Under the pieces are notes generated by a model, which saw nothing but the letters and a program-made list of their open reading frames with translations, was not told where the DNA came from and did no database searches. A stretch of 64,000 nucleotides of DNA from Bacillota bacterium (GTDB lineage Bacteria > Bacillota > Clostridia > Clostridiales > Caloramatoraceae), in NCBI GenBank assembly GCA_023389275.1, contig JAEWEN010000066.1, forward strand, positions 1 to 64,000, given 5' to 3'. A program made the position numbers and the translations under genes. Positions 35,999-44,843 of this stretch are shown here, one piece after another; within the stretch, counting starts at the first letter, position 1; every line of letters begins with the position of its first letter.

Positions 35999-37390
35999 AT
36001 GGAAAATGTTTTAGTACGTAGCTTGTACAGAGAAACAAAAGAATATTCAGGGAAAAAAGTTAAAGTAACAGGATGGGTTAGAACAATTAGAGATTCTAAA
36101 AACTTTGGATTCGTAGAAATTAATGATGGAAGTTTCTTTAAAAATGTTCAAGTTGTTATAGATGATACACTTGAAAACTTTAAAGAAATAACTAAGTTTC
36201 CTATAAGTTCATCTATAGAAGTTACTGGAGAATTAGTAGAAACACCAGGAACAAAACAAGATTTTGAAATTAAAGCTGAAAGCGTTGTTTTACTTGGTAA
36301 ATCAAATTCAGATTATCCATTACAAAAGAAAAGACATACAGTTGAATATTTAAGATCAATTGCTCACTTAAGACCAAGAAGTAATTTATTCTCAGCTGTA
36401 TTTAGAGTAAGATCATTAGCAGCTTATGCTGTACATAAATTCTTTAACGAAAAAAACTTTGTATATGTTCATACACCAATTATTACAGGAAGCGACTGTG
36501 AAGGTGCAGGAGAAATGTTTAGACTAACAACATTAGATCTTTTAAATGCTCCTAAAACAGAAGAAGGTAAAGTAGATTATACACAAGACTTTTTTGGAAA
36601 AGAAGCAAATCTTACAGTTAGTGGACAGCTAAATGGAGAGGCTTATGCTTTAGCATTTAGAAATATTTATACTTTTGGACCAACTTTTAGAGCTGAAAAC
36701 TCAAATACAGCAAGACATGCTGCAGAGTTTTGGATGATAGAGCCTGAAATATCATTTGCTGACTTAAATGATAATATGGAACTTGCAGAAGAAATGATTA
36801 AATATATTATTAACTACTGTTTAGAAAATGCTCCAGAAGAAATGGCATTTTTCAATTCATTTGTAGATAAAGGATTATTTGAAAGACTTGAAAATGTAGT
36901 TTCATCAGACTTTGGAAAAATAACATATACAGAAGCTATAGATATACTTTTAAAATCAGGAGAGAAATTTGATTATCCAGTAGAGTGGGGAATAGATCTT
37001 CAAACTGAACATGAAAGATATATTACAGAAAAGGTATTTAAAAAACCTGTATTTGTAACTGATTATCCAAAGGATATAAAAGCATTTTATATGAGAATAA
37101 ATGAGGACAATAAAACTGTAGCTGCTATGGACCTTTTAGTTCCAGGAGTTGGAGAGATAATTGGCGGAAGTCAAAGAGAAGAAAGACTTGACGTATTAGA
37201 AGAAAGAATTAAAGAATTAGGCCTAAACAAAGAAGATTACTGGTGGTATTTAGAACTAAGAAAATACGGTGAAACAATGCACTCAGGATTTGGTTTAGGA
37301 TTTGAAAGAATAATTATGTATATGACAGGAGTTTCAAATATTAGAGACGTAATTCCTTTCCCACGTACAACAGGGCAAGCAGAATTTTAG
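35999..37390 (+). CDS. asnS: Asparaginyl-tRNA synthetase
   Basis: A class IIb synthetase (463 aa) that charges tRNA-Asn. The N-terminal OB-fold (VKVTGWVRTIRDSKNFGFVEINDGS) binds the anticodon; the catalytic part has motif 2 FGPTFRAENSNTARHAAEFWMIEPE and motif 3 GFGLGFERIIMYMTG. The extra residues around KTEEGKVDYTQDFFGKEANLTVSGQL fit AsnRS rather than AspRS. A strong AAAGGAGGA site precedes the ATG, and the gene is alone behind its T-box. Confidence 0.97.
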   Translation: MENVLVRSLYRETKEYSGKKVKVTGWVRTIRDSKNFGFVEINDGSFFKNVQVVIDDTLENFKEITKFPISSSIEVTGELVETPGTKQDFEIKAESVVLLGKSNSDYPLQKKRHTVEYLRSIAHLRPRSNLFSAVFRVRSLAAYAVHKFFNEKNFVYVHTPIITGSDCEGAGEMFRLTTLDLLNAPKTEEGKVDYTQDFFGKEANLTVSGQLNGEAYALAFRNIYTFGPTFRAENSNTARHAAEFWMIEPEISFADLNDNMELAEEMIKYIINYCLENAPEEMAFFNSFVDKGLFERLENVVSSDFGKITYTEAIDILLKSGEKFDYPVEWGIDLQTEHERYITEKVFKKPVFVTDYPKDIKAFYMRINEDNKTVAAMDLLVPGVGEIIGGSQREERLDVLEERIKELGLNKEDYWWYLELRKYGETMHSGFGLGFERIIMYMTGVSNIRDVIPFPRTTGQAEF

Positions 37391-37402
37391 TATATGTTTT
37401 AC

Positions 37403-37432
37403 AAAAAGAGTATCTTTAAGATACTCTTTTTT
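37403..37432 (+). terminator. Terminator after asnS
   Basis: AAAAAGAGTATCT pairs with AGATACTCTTTTT around a three-base loop. Confidence 0.85.
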
Positions 37433-37527
37433 ATATATACATATTGTAAAATGAGAAAAGCAATATAAAAACTATACAAAATACATTTGTAATAATTGAA
37501 AAAATATATATTTATTTTGTAAAAGTA

Positions 37528-37556
37528 TTGATTTAAACTATGATACTAGTTATAAT
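37528..37556 (+). promoter_or_regulatory. Promoter of a second candidate small RNA
   Basis: TTGATT (37528-37533) and a perfect TATAAT (37551-37556) are 17 bases apart. A terminator, not a gene, follows within 90 bases. Confidence 0.7.
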
Positions 37557-37562
37557 TATATT

Positions 37563-37645
37563 AAACAATTACATCAATCACATAACCGATATCCCCATAT
37601 CGACTAAAAAAAGAGTAACAGAACAGCTGTAGCTCTTTTTTTTAT
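37563..37645 (+). ncRNA. Candidate small RNA with a CCCC tetraloop hairpin
   Basis: The predicted transcript is about 80 nt. It holds a perfect hairpin CGATAT-CCCC-ATATCG (37587-37602) and ends at a terminator (AAAGAGTAACAG with CTGTAGCTCTTT, one mismatch and one G-U pair, then eight T; 37609-37645). No open frame with a ribosome site lies inside. The C-only loop, also seen in the RNA at 18099-18217, could pair with G-rich Shine-Dalgarno sequences, as C-rich loops of other Gram-positive small RNAs do. The next gene starts 69 bases after the terminator. Confidence 0.55.
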
Positions 37646-37713
37646 CTATTTTTTTAATAAAAAGTATAGATTAGTTAATAATAGTAATAGTATTATTGTT
37701 AAGGAGTTTATAT

Positions 37714-38898
37714 ATGGGTTACATAAATTTTAAAGAAGAAAAAGATGTAGCATTAAAGCAGCTACAAAATAGGAAGGTTAATAACAAAGAAATATATGAA
37801 AAACTAATAAAAGATAAATCTTTAGCTAAAAATTATAGTCCATATGAAAAATTAAGTTATAAAACCTTTACAAAAGAATCATTTGGTAAAGGTGGAGTAG
37901 AAGATGAAGAAAACTTTTTAGTAATAGAAAAAAAGGATATTATATGTTCTATATTTAAAGATTGTAGTTTTAATAATATTAAATTTAAAAATTGTAATAT
38001 TATAGGGTGCACTTTTGAAAATTCCAGGTTTTTAGGAGGAGGAGTTTTATTTGAAAGTTGTAACTTTATTAAAACAGATACTATAAGTAAGCCTTCTTTA
38101 AATAAAAATGATAATTTTTCTTGTAGTTTTATAAACTGTAATATGTATCCTAAATTTTTAAATTCTAATATTTCCCATGTTATATTTGAAAATTGTAATT
38201 TAAAAAATTCTATGTTTCAAGATACTGTTATGACTAATTCAACATTTTATATGTCAAACTTAAAGAAAATAACTATACAAGATTGTGATATGTCAGGAAT
38301 AAAAATATTTGATTCTGTTATTTCAGATTTAGATTTTACTGATAAAAATAAAACTAAATTAGACGAAAAAAGTTTTATTGACAAAATACCTATAAGGGAA
38401 AACTCAAAAGCTCAGTATGAAGGTGTATATATGACATATGAGACTATAGCAAATAAATTTAAAGATAATACACTTAATAATAATTTTGGAGAGTATTATT
38501 TTTTAGGAAAAAAAACCCAACGTAAAACCCTGGGATTTTGGCCAAAGGTTCAATCATACCTTTATTATTTAAGCTGTGGTTATGGTGAGCGTCCTGAGTA
38601 TGCTCTTTTATTTTCACTAGGTGTAATTTTTCTTTTTGCTATTATATATCTTTTTACGGGAATTACAATGGATGGAGAGTATGTAACTATTTTTACAGGA
38701 CATATAAATACTCCGAGAAGGTTTTTTTCATACTTAAATGAAACAATAAATTTAAGTGTAGGAATGTTTGCTGGAGTAGGTTCTAATAATTCAGAGCCTC
38801 ATCCTACAAGTTATATGATTGCTAATATTGAAATTATAATAGGTGTTATAATGATGGGGGTAGGTATTGGTACATTAACTAGGAAATTAGTAAGATAA
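37714..38898 (+). CDS. Pentapeptide-repeat protein with a C-terminal two-helix channel-like domain
   Basis: The 394-residue protein has a central region (about 80-230) of degenerate pentapeptide repeats, seen as recurring F-x-N/D-C-x units (CSFNNIKFKNCNIIGCTFEN), expected to form a right-handed beta helix. Near 280 comes a GYGERPEYALLFSLGVIFLFAIIYLFTG helix, then a re-entrant loop (INLSVGMFAGVGSN) and a final helix ending in GIGTLTRKLVR, the layout of two-helix ion channels. The loop AGVGSN is unlike the K+ filter TVGYG. ATG 37714 is used since AAGGAG precedes it; TTG 37696 does not have one. Function unknown. Confidence 0.78.
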   Translation: MGYINFKEEKDVALKQLQNRKVNNKEIYEKLIKDKSLAKNYSPYEKLSYKTFTKESFGKGGVEDEENFLVIEKKDIICSIFKDCSFNNIKFKNCNIIGCTFENSRFLGGGVLFESCNFIKTDTISKPSLNKNDNFSCSFINCNMYPKFLNSNISHVIFENCNLKNSMFQDTVMTNSTFYMSNLKKITIQDCDMSGIKIFDSVISDLDFTDKNKTKLDEKSFIDKIPIRENSKAQYEGVYMTYETIANKFKDNTLNNNFGEYYFLGKKTQRKTLGFWPKVQSYLYYLSCGYGERPEYALLFSLGVIFLFAIIYLFTGITMDGEYVTIFTGHINTPRRFFSYLNETINLSVGMFAGVGSNNSEPHPTSYMIANIEIIIGVIMMGVGIGTLTRKLVR

Positions 38899-38965
38899 CC
38901 ATACTATTATTGCTTAATATATGGTATAATTAATAAAAATTTTATACATATAAGGGGGATATCTT

Positions 38966-39232
38966 ATGATATTATACGCAGCGTTTTTAGAAACAGTTGA
39001 CAAAGAAAAAGATGCAGAGGTTTTAGATGAGCATTTAAAATACCTTTATGGACTTCTAGATGCAGGTAAAGTAGCTGCTAAAGGACCTTTTACAGATCAT
39101 AGTGGAGGGCTTATTGTATATAAAGCTGAATCTATGGAAGAAGCAGTTAAAATGCTTGAAGAAGATCCAGTTGTAAAATATGGCTCAAGAAAATATATTA
39201 TGAAAGAGTGGAAAAGCACTCTTGAAGTTTAA
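38966..39232 (+). CDS. YciI-like protein
   Basis: An 88-residue protein with the ferredoxin-like YciI fold: VDKEKDAEVLDEHLKYLYGLLDAGKVAAKGPFTDHSGGLIVYKAES. The conserved His-Asp region (FTDHSGG) is present. Bacterial relatives are of mostly unknown function, some being chlorohydrolases. AAGGGGGAT precedes the ATG and a terminator follows. Confidence 0.85.
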   Translation: MILYAAFLETVDKEKDAEVLDEHLKYLYGLLDAGKVAAKGPFTDHSGGLIVYKAESMEEAVKMLEEDPVVKYGSRKYIMKEWKSTLEV

Positions 39233-39240
39233 TTAAATTT

Positions 39241-39273
39241 AAATACCATTGCTTAAAAGCAATGGTATTTTTT
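39241..39273 (+). terminator. Terminator after the YciI-like gene
   Basis: AAATACCATTGCTT pairs with AAGCAATGGTATTT around a two-base loop, then a T-run. Confidence 0.85.
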
Positions 39274-39286
39274 ATTGAAAAATATG

Positions 39287-39348
39287 TTGACTTAATAAAA
39301 TTAAATGCATATAATGTAATTAAACATATGAGGATATGTTCATATGTT
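39287..39348 (+). promoter_or_regulatory. Promoter and ArsR-type operator of the metal-efflux operon
   Basis: TTGACT (39287-39292) and TATAAT (39310-39315) are 17 bases apart. Just downstream, AACATATGA (39323-39331) and TCATATGTT (39340-39348) form a perfect nine-base inverted repeat with an eight-base gap. It lies over the transcription start, where CadC/SmtB-type repressors bind. The regulator encoded next is the likely ligand-dependent repressor. Confidence 0.75.
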
Positions 39349-39362
39349 AAAGGGGGATATAA

Positions 39363-39719
39363 ATGAAAAACGAAATAGAAGTATGTAAATGTACCACTAT
39401 ACATGAGAATGTAGTGGACAAGGTTAAAAAAGAAATTACTAGTGATGAAAAATTAAAGGACTTATCAGCTTTTTTTAAAGCTTTTGCAGATGATACAAGA
39501 ATAAAAATAATAAACGCTTTATTAATTTCAGAAATGTGTGTATGTGATATAGCAGCACTTTTAAATGTTTCTCAATCAGCAGTATCACATCAGCTTAAAA
39601 CACTTAAGCAATTAAGGCTAGTTAAGTACAGAAGAGAAGGAAAAGTTGTTTACTACTCTTTAGATGATATTCATATAAAAGATATTTTTAGTGAGGCACT
39701 TGACCATATAAATGAGTAA
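39363..39719 (+). CDS. ArsR/SmtB-family metal-sensing repressor (CadC-like)
   Basis: The 118-residue winged-helix protein has an N-terminal Cys pair (EVCKCTT), the metal-site motif EMCVCDIAALL in the DNA-binding region, and the recognition helix SQSAVSHQLKTLKQLRLVKYRREGK. These Cys residues match the alpha3N-type soft-metal site of CadC, sensing Cd, Pb or Zn. It is 17 bases upstream of a metal-exporting ATPase and behind an inverted-repeat operator. It should release DNA on metal binding. Confidence 0.92.
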   Translation: MKNEIEVCKCTTIHENVVDKVKKEITSDEKLKDLSAFFKAFADDTRIKIINALLISEMCVCDIAALLNVSQSAVSHQLKTLKQLRLVKYRREGKVVYYSLDDIHIKDIFSEALDHINE

Positions 39720-39736
39720 CTATAGGAGGGGTAGCT

Positions 39737-41824
39737 ATGAATGTAAAGCTTATACTTGAAGGCCTTAACTGTGCAAACTGTGCAGGAAAAATAGAAAGAT
39801 ACTCAAATGAAATAGAAGGGGTAGAAGCTAGATTAAATTTTACAACTAAAGAATTATCACTAGATATACAAGGTGATAGTGAAGAAGTTATAAAAAAAGT
39901 TAAAAAAATAGTAAAAGAACTTGAACCAGATGTAGAAGTAAAGCTAAAAAATAGTAAAGAAAAAAATATAAAGAAGAAATCAAACTTTAAAGAAGAACTT
40001 AAAAAACCTAAAAATGTACAAGTTATTATAGGTATAGCATTTTTTATCTCAGGTCTTTTATATTCTACTTTAAAACCTGTTGGGCTTATATTATTTATTA
40101 TTGCTTATATACTAATAGGAAGAGATGTTGTTACTAAAGCCTTTAAAAATTTACTAGGCGGTAGAGTATTTGATGAAAACTTTTTAATGACAATAGCAAC
40201 ACTTGGAGCTTTTGTAATAGGTGAGTATCCAGAAGCTGTAGCAGTTATGCTTTTTTATAAAGTAGGAGAAGCAATGCAAGGCATTGCAGTTAATAAGTCT
40301 AGAAGCTCAATTGCTGATTTAATGGATATAAAGCCAGAGTTTGCAAATATATTTATAAGCGGAATAGAGAAGAAAGTATCACCTGAAAAGGTTAAAGTAG
40401 GAGATATTATAATAATAAAACCAGGTGAAAAAATCCCTTTAGATGGTATAATAATAGAAGGAAAAAGTTCACTTAATACTGTAGCTTTAACAGGAGAGTC
40501 TATTCCAAGAGATGTTTTTGAAAATGATAAAGTTCTTTCAGGTTTTATAAATCAAACTGGGGTTTTAAAAGTAAAAGTAGAAAAAGAGTTTGGAGAATCT
40601 ACAGTTTCTAAAATATTAGATCTAGTAGAAAATGCTAGTAGCAAAAAATCTAAAGCAGAAAACTTTATAACTAAGTTTGCAAGATATTATACACCAGTAG
40701 TTGTTTTAATTGCATTTTTAATGTGTTTAGTGCCACCTTTTATAACAGGAGAAGAGTTTTCTGTTTGGATATATAAAGGATTAAGCTTTTTAGTTGTATC
40801 TTGTCCTTGTGCACTTGTTATATCTATTCCTTTAAGTTACTTTGGAGGAATTGGTGGTGCATCAAGAAAAGGTATATTAGTAAAAGGTGCTAATTATTTA
40901 GATGTATTAAAAGATGTAGATACAGTTGTTTTTGATAAAACTGGAACACTAACAAAAGGAAATTTTAAAGTAACAAATGTAAAAGCATATGGAAAATACA
41001 GTGAAAAAGAAGTTTTAATGTACTGTGCATATGGTGAAAGTAGTTCAAATCACCCTATAGCTAAATCTATATTAGAGCATTTTAAAGAAGATATTAATAA
41101 GGAAAAAGTAAAATCTTATAAAGAAATATCTGGAAAAGGAATAAGCGCTAAAATAGATGGACAAGATGTTTTATTAGGAAATTCAAAGCTTATGAAAGAT
41201 AATAATATAGAGTTTATTGAGCAGGAAAGTATAGGTACTAATATTTACATTGCTATTAATAATGAATTTGCAGGATGTATTGTTATTTCAGATGAAATAA
41301 AAGAAGATGCTATAAGTGGCATTAATAAAATAAAATCTATTGGAATAAAAGAAACTGTAATGCTTACAGGAGACAATAAAGAAGTAGCTAATAACATAGC
41401 TGGAAAACTAAAAATAGATTCTGTTTATGCAGATCTTTTACCACAAAATAAGGTTGAAATATTTGAGGAAATATGTAAAAATAAAAAAGCTGCATTTGTT
41501 GGTGACGGTATAAATGATGCTCCAGTACTAGCAAGAGCAGATGTTGGTATTGCAATGGGAGGTTTAGGATCTGATGCTGCTATAGAAGCTGCTGATGTAG
41601 TAATAATGACAGATGAAATTAGTAAAATATCTGAAGCTGTAAAAATATCTAAATTTACATTTAAAATTGTTATTGAAAATATAGTTTTAGCTCTTGGAAT
41701 AAAGTTAATAGTTTTAGCTCTTGTAACTATAGGACTATCAACAATGTGGGAAGCGGTTTTCGCAGATGTAGGAGTTACTCTTTTAGCAGTTTTAAATTCA
41801 ATGAGAGTCTTGAAACTAAAATAG
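39737..41824 (+). CDS. Heavy-metal exporting P-type ATPase (Cd/Zn/Pb type)
   Basis: The 695-residue P1B ATPase has one N-terminal metal-binding domain (GLNCANCAGKIE), the membrane metal motif SCPCAL, the phosphorylated Asp in DKTGTLTKG, the HP dipeptide in SSNHPIAKS, and GDGINDAP. CPC plus a late Asp (FADVGVTLLAVLNSMR) fits the Zn/Cd/Pb group (CadA/ZntA), not copper. It is under the CadC-like repressor upstream. AGGAGGGG precedes the ATG. Confidence 0.93.
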   Translation: MNVKLILEGLNCANCAGKIERYSNEIEGVEARLNFTTKELSLDIQGDSEEVIKKVKKIVKELEPDVEVKLKNSKEKNIKKKSNFKEELKKPKNVQVIIGIAFFISGLLYSTLKPVGLILFIIAYILIGRDVVTKAFKNLLGGRVFDENFLMTIATLGAFVIGEYPEAVAVMLFYKVGEAMQGIAVNKSRSSIADLMDIKPEFANIFISGIEKKVSPEKVKVGDIIIIKPGEKIPLDGIIIEGKSSLNTVALTGESIPRDVFENDKVLSGFINQTGVLKVKVEKEFGESTVSKILDLVENASSKKSKAENFITKFARYYTPVVVLIAFLMCLVPPFITGEEFSVWIYKGLSFLVVSCPCALVISIPLSYFGGIGGASRKGILVKGANYLDVLKDVDTVVFDKTGTLTKGNFKVTNVKAYGKYSEKEVLMYCAYGESSSNHPIAKSILEHFKEDINKEKVKSYKEISGKGISAKIDGQDVLLGNSKLMKDNNIEFIEQESIGTNIYIAINNEFAGCIVISDEIKEDAISGINKIKSIGIKETVMLTGDNKEVANNIAGKLKIDSVYADLLPQNKVEIFEEICKNKKAAFVGDGINDAPVLARADVGIAMGGLGSDAAIEAADVVIMTDEISKISEAVKISKFTFKIVIENIVLALGIKLIVLALVTIGLSTMWEAVFADVGVTLLAVLNSMRVLKLK

Positions 41825-41831
41825 ATGTTTC

Positions 41832-41859
41832 AGGGATAGATTTTGTCTATCCCTTTTTA
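41832..41859 (+). terminator. Terminator of the metal-efflux operon
   Basis: AGGGATAGA pairs with TCTATCCCT around a five-base loop, followed by T. Confidence 0.8.
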
Positions 41860-41924
41860 TATTAATAAATTATTAAAAACATAAACATACTAAAGATTAA
41901 GAACACAATAAAAGGAGCACAAAG

Positions 41925-43223
41925 GTGAAAAAGAAAGATTTAATAAAAATAGGGTTTATGACCTTCGCTTTATTTTTTGGAGCGGGAAACTTAATATTTC
42001 CTCCTTTAATAGGGTATCAATCAGGACAAAACTTTATACCATCTGTATTAGGATTTGTAACTACAGGTGTATGTTTACCTCTTTTAGGAGCAATTGCAGG
42101 TTCTATGGTTTATGGCAGGATAGAGCTTTTAGGTAAAAAGGTTGGAAAATGGTTTTATACTATATTTCCTACAATAATTTATTTAGCAATAGGTCCTATA
42201 TTTATAGTTCCAAGGTCTGCATCTGTAACTTATACAATAGGTATAGAACCACTTTTACAAAAACATTCTTCTGTAATTATGTTTTTTGTAACACTTATTT
42301 ACTTTGTAATTAGTTATTATTTTGTTATGAACTCTCATAAAATGGTAGATTTTATAGGGAAGATTATAACTCCTTTATTATTTATAGTTATAGGCATAAT
42401 GGTTATATTTGTTATGGTAAATCCAGCAGGTCCTATTGGAACTCCTACAGGTGATTATGTTCATACACCGTATTTTAAAGGATTTGTAGAAGGGTTTTTA
42501 ACAATGGATGCTTTAGGAGCACTTGTTGTAGCAAATATTTTAGTTGCCACATTTAAAGATTATGGAATAGAAGATAAAAAAGATATTGTAAAATATGCAT
42601 CAATAGCATCTATAATAGCAGGAATTGGACTAACATTTGTATATATTGCATTAACATATGTAGGAGCAACTTCAAATGTATTTACAGGAATTACAAATGG
42701 AGCTGTTATACTAACAAATGTAATGGGATATATGTTTGGTGATTTTGGAATTGGTATTTTAGGTATTGTAATAGCATTTGCCTGTCTTTCAACTAGTATA
42801 GGAGTAACAAGTGCAAGTAGTAGATATTTTCACAGTAAGTTTCCATCACTTAGCTATAAAAAATGGGTTATAATTGTATCTTTCGTTTCATTTTTAATAG
42901 CTAATATTGGTCTTGATAAACTTATAGAAATAACAATTCCAGTTTTAAGTATTATTTATCCAGCAGTAATAATAGTAATAATTTTAGCATTTTTATATGA
43001 AAAAATTAAAGATACTAAAATTCTTTATAGTATAACTGTTATTACAGCTCTTTGTATAAGTATAATTAATACATTAGATTCTTTAAATATAAAAATACCT
43101 TTAATAACAAAGTTATTTGAAAAACTGCCACTTTATAATGTAACACTTGGATGGATAGTTCCAACTTTGATTATTGGAACAATAACATTTTTAATAGAAT
43201 TTAAAAAAACAAAGACTCTTTAA
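41925..43223 (+). CDS. brnQ: Branched-chain amino acid transport system II carrier
   Basis: The 432-residue protein has about 12 membrane helices and the LIVCS family signature near the start (GFMTFALFFGAGNLIFPPLIGYQSG). BrnQ takes up leucine, isoleucine and valine with Na+ or H+. It starts at GTG with AAAGGAGC upstream. It is a single-gene unit with its own terminator. Confidence 0.93.
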   Translation: MKKKDLIKIGFMTFALFFGAGNLIFPPLIGYQSGQNFIPSVLGFVTTGVCLPLLGAIAGSMVYGRIELLGKKVGKWFYTIFPTIIYLAIGPIFIVPRSASVTYTIGIEPLLQKHSSVIMFFVTLIYFVISYYFVMNSHKMVDFIGKIITPLLFIVIGIMVIFVMVNPAGPIGTPTGDYVHTPYFKGFVEGFLTMDALGALVVANILVATFKDYGIEDKKDIVKYASIASIIAGIGLTFVYIALTYVGATSNVFTGITNGAVILTNVMGYMFGDFGIGILGIVIAFACLSTSIGVTSASSRYFHSKFPSLSYKKWVIIVSFVSFLIANIGLDKLIEITIPVLSIIYPAVIIVIILAFLYEKIKDTKILYSITVITALCISIINTLDSLNIKIPLITKLFEKLPLYNVTLGWIVPTLIIGTITFLIEFKKTKTL

Positions 43224-43241
43224 TTAGGGTCTTTGTTTTTT
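43205..43241 (+). terminator. Terminator after brnQ
   Basis: AAAACAAAGAC pairs with GTCTTTGTTTTT, overlapping the end of the gene. Confidence 0.7.
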
Positions 43242-43330
43242 ATATAAAAGTATCGATTTATAACTTTACAAATTTATCGTGGTAAAGTATAATAAGTTTG
43301 TAAATAAAACATTTAAGGGGGAATAGAGTA

Positions 43331-44158
43331 ATGAAAAAATTAATCAGTTTAATAATACTTGCTATTTTAGCTTTTTCATTGATTTTAACAGGTTGTGGAA
43401 AAAAAGAAGAAAAACAGACTTCTTCTACACCAGCTGAAGATAAATCACTTGAGTATATAAAAGAAAAAGGAAAAATTGTTATTGGATTAGATGACGGTTT
43501 TCCACCAATGGGATTTAGAGATGAAAAAGGTAACATTGTAGGATTTGATATAGACCTTGCGAGAAAAGTTTCAGAAAAACTAGGAGTTGAAGTTGAGTTT
43601 AAGCCAATTGATTGGAACTCAAAGGAAATGGAACTTGAAACTAAAAAAATAGATGCTATATGGAATGGAATGTCAATTAATAAAGAAAGAGAAGAAAAAA
43701 TGACACTTTCAAAACCATATTTAGAAAATACACAAGCTTTTGTTGTTAAAAAAGGATCAGCTATAAAAACAATAGCAGATATGAAGGATAAAAAAATAGG
43801 ATTCCAAGATAAAAGTAGTAGTAGTGCAGCTTTTGAAAAACATAAAGAACTTTCAACATCTGTAGCATCAAACCAAGCATATCCTAAAAATAAAGATGTT
43901 TTAGTAGACATAAAAGTTGGTAGAATTGATGTAGCTTTAATGGATGAAGTTGTTTCAAAATATTACGTAGCAAAAGAAAAAGATAAATATGAATTTTTAG
44001 CTGAAGACTTAGGAAAAGAATACTATGCAATAGGATTTAGAAAAGGTGATATTAAGCTTAAAGAGGCAGTAGATAAAGCTATTGATGAGTTAAAAGCTAA
44101 TGGAACAACAGCTGAAATATCAAAAAAATGGTTTGGAGAAGATATTGTAATTAAATAG
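43331..44158 (+). CDS. Polar amino acid ABC transporter substrate-binding lipoprotein
   Basis: A signal peptide with lipobox (SLILTGCGKK) leads into a family 3 periplasmic-binding fold: IVIGLDDGFPPMGFRDEKGNIVGFDIDLARKVSEKLG. The 275-residue lipoprotein would capture an amino acid outside the membrane. It heads a three-gene binding protein-permease-ATPase operon. Which amino acid it binds is not clear; cystine, glutamine or basic amino acids are options. Confidence 0.92.
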   Translation: MKKLISLIILAILAFSLILTGCGKKEEKQTSSTPAEDKSLEYIKEKGKIVIGLDDGFPPMGFRDEKGNIVGFDIDLARKVSEKLGVEVEFKPIDWNSKEMELETKKIDAIWNGMSINKEREEKMTLSKPYLENTQAFVVKKGSAIKTIADMKDKKIGFQDKSSSSAAFEKHKELSTSVASNQAYPKNKDVLVDIKVGRIDVALMDEVVSKYYVAKEKDKYEFLAEDLGKEYYAIGFRKGDIKLKEAVDKAIDELKANGTTAEISKKWFGEDIVIK

Positions 44159-44177
44159 AATTTTAGGAGGAATAGCA

Positions 44178-44831
44178 GTGGAATACATTTTACAATCAAC
44201 AAAATACATTTTAACAGAAGGTTTAACACTAACGACTGTAATATTTGCTGTTACAATAATTACATCTATTCCACTAGGGCTATTAGTTGCTATAGGCAAA
44301 GTTTTTGGTAAAGGTCCTATAAAGCCTTTACTTGAAGTTTATACATGGGTTTTTAGAGGAACTCCACTTCTTCTACAATTATTCTTTGCATATTATGGAC
44401 TGGCTCTTTTAGAAATAGATTTCCTTGTTTTAAGCCCATTTCAGGCAGCTGCTATAACATTTGCCTTAAACTATGGTGCATATCTTGGGGAAATATTTAG
44501 AGCAGGAATAGAGTCTATTGATAAAGGACAATATGAAGCAGCACAGGTTCTCGGAATGAGTAAAACTCAAACTATTATTAGAATAATACTTCCTCAAACT
44601 ATAAAAAGAACATTACCTCCACTTTGTAACGAAACAATAACGCTTATAAAAGATACTGCCCTACTTGCGGTTATAGCCCTAGGAGATATACTAAGAGCTA
44701 CTAATCAATTAGCAAATAGAGATGCAAGTATAACTCCATATATAATTGCATCAGCAATTTATCTTATATTAACTTACATAGTAGTTGTTGTATTTAGAAA
44801 GTTTGAAAAGAAACTTTCTGTGTATGAGTAG
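44178..44831 (+). CDS. Polar amino acid ABC transporter permease (HisM/GlnP type)
   Basis: The 217-residue protein has about five membrane helices and the EAA loop EAAQVLGMSKTQTIIRIILPQ that contacts the ATPase. GTPLLLQLFFAYYGL is typical of this family. It starts at GTG with TAGGAGGAAT upstream and is 19 bases after the binding-protein gene. Confidence 0.92.
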   Translation: MEYILQSTKYILTEGLTLTTVIFAVTIITSIPLGLLVAIGKVFGKGPIKPLLEVYTWVFRGTPLLLQLFFAYYGLALLEIDFLVLSPFQAAAITFALNYGAYLGEIFRAGIESIDKGQYEAAQVLGMSKTQTIIRIILPQTIKRTLPPLCNETITLIKDTALLAVIALGDILRATNQLANRDASITPYIIASAIYLILTYIVVVVFRKFEKKLSVYE

Positions 44832-44843
44832 AGGTGTTAGATT

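Noticed and set aside
37395..37700. Additional small peptide genes in the asnS downstream region
   Set aside because: No start codon with a ribosome site was seen; the promoter, hairpin and terminator fit a non-coding RNA better.
43258..43911. Minus-strand open frame opposite the amino acid-binding lipoprotein gene
   Set aside because: It is the antisense of a clear substrate-binding protein and shows no family features.
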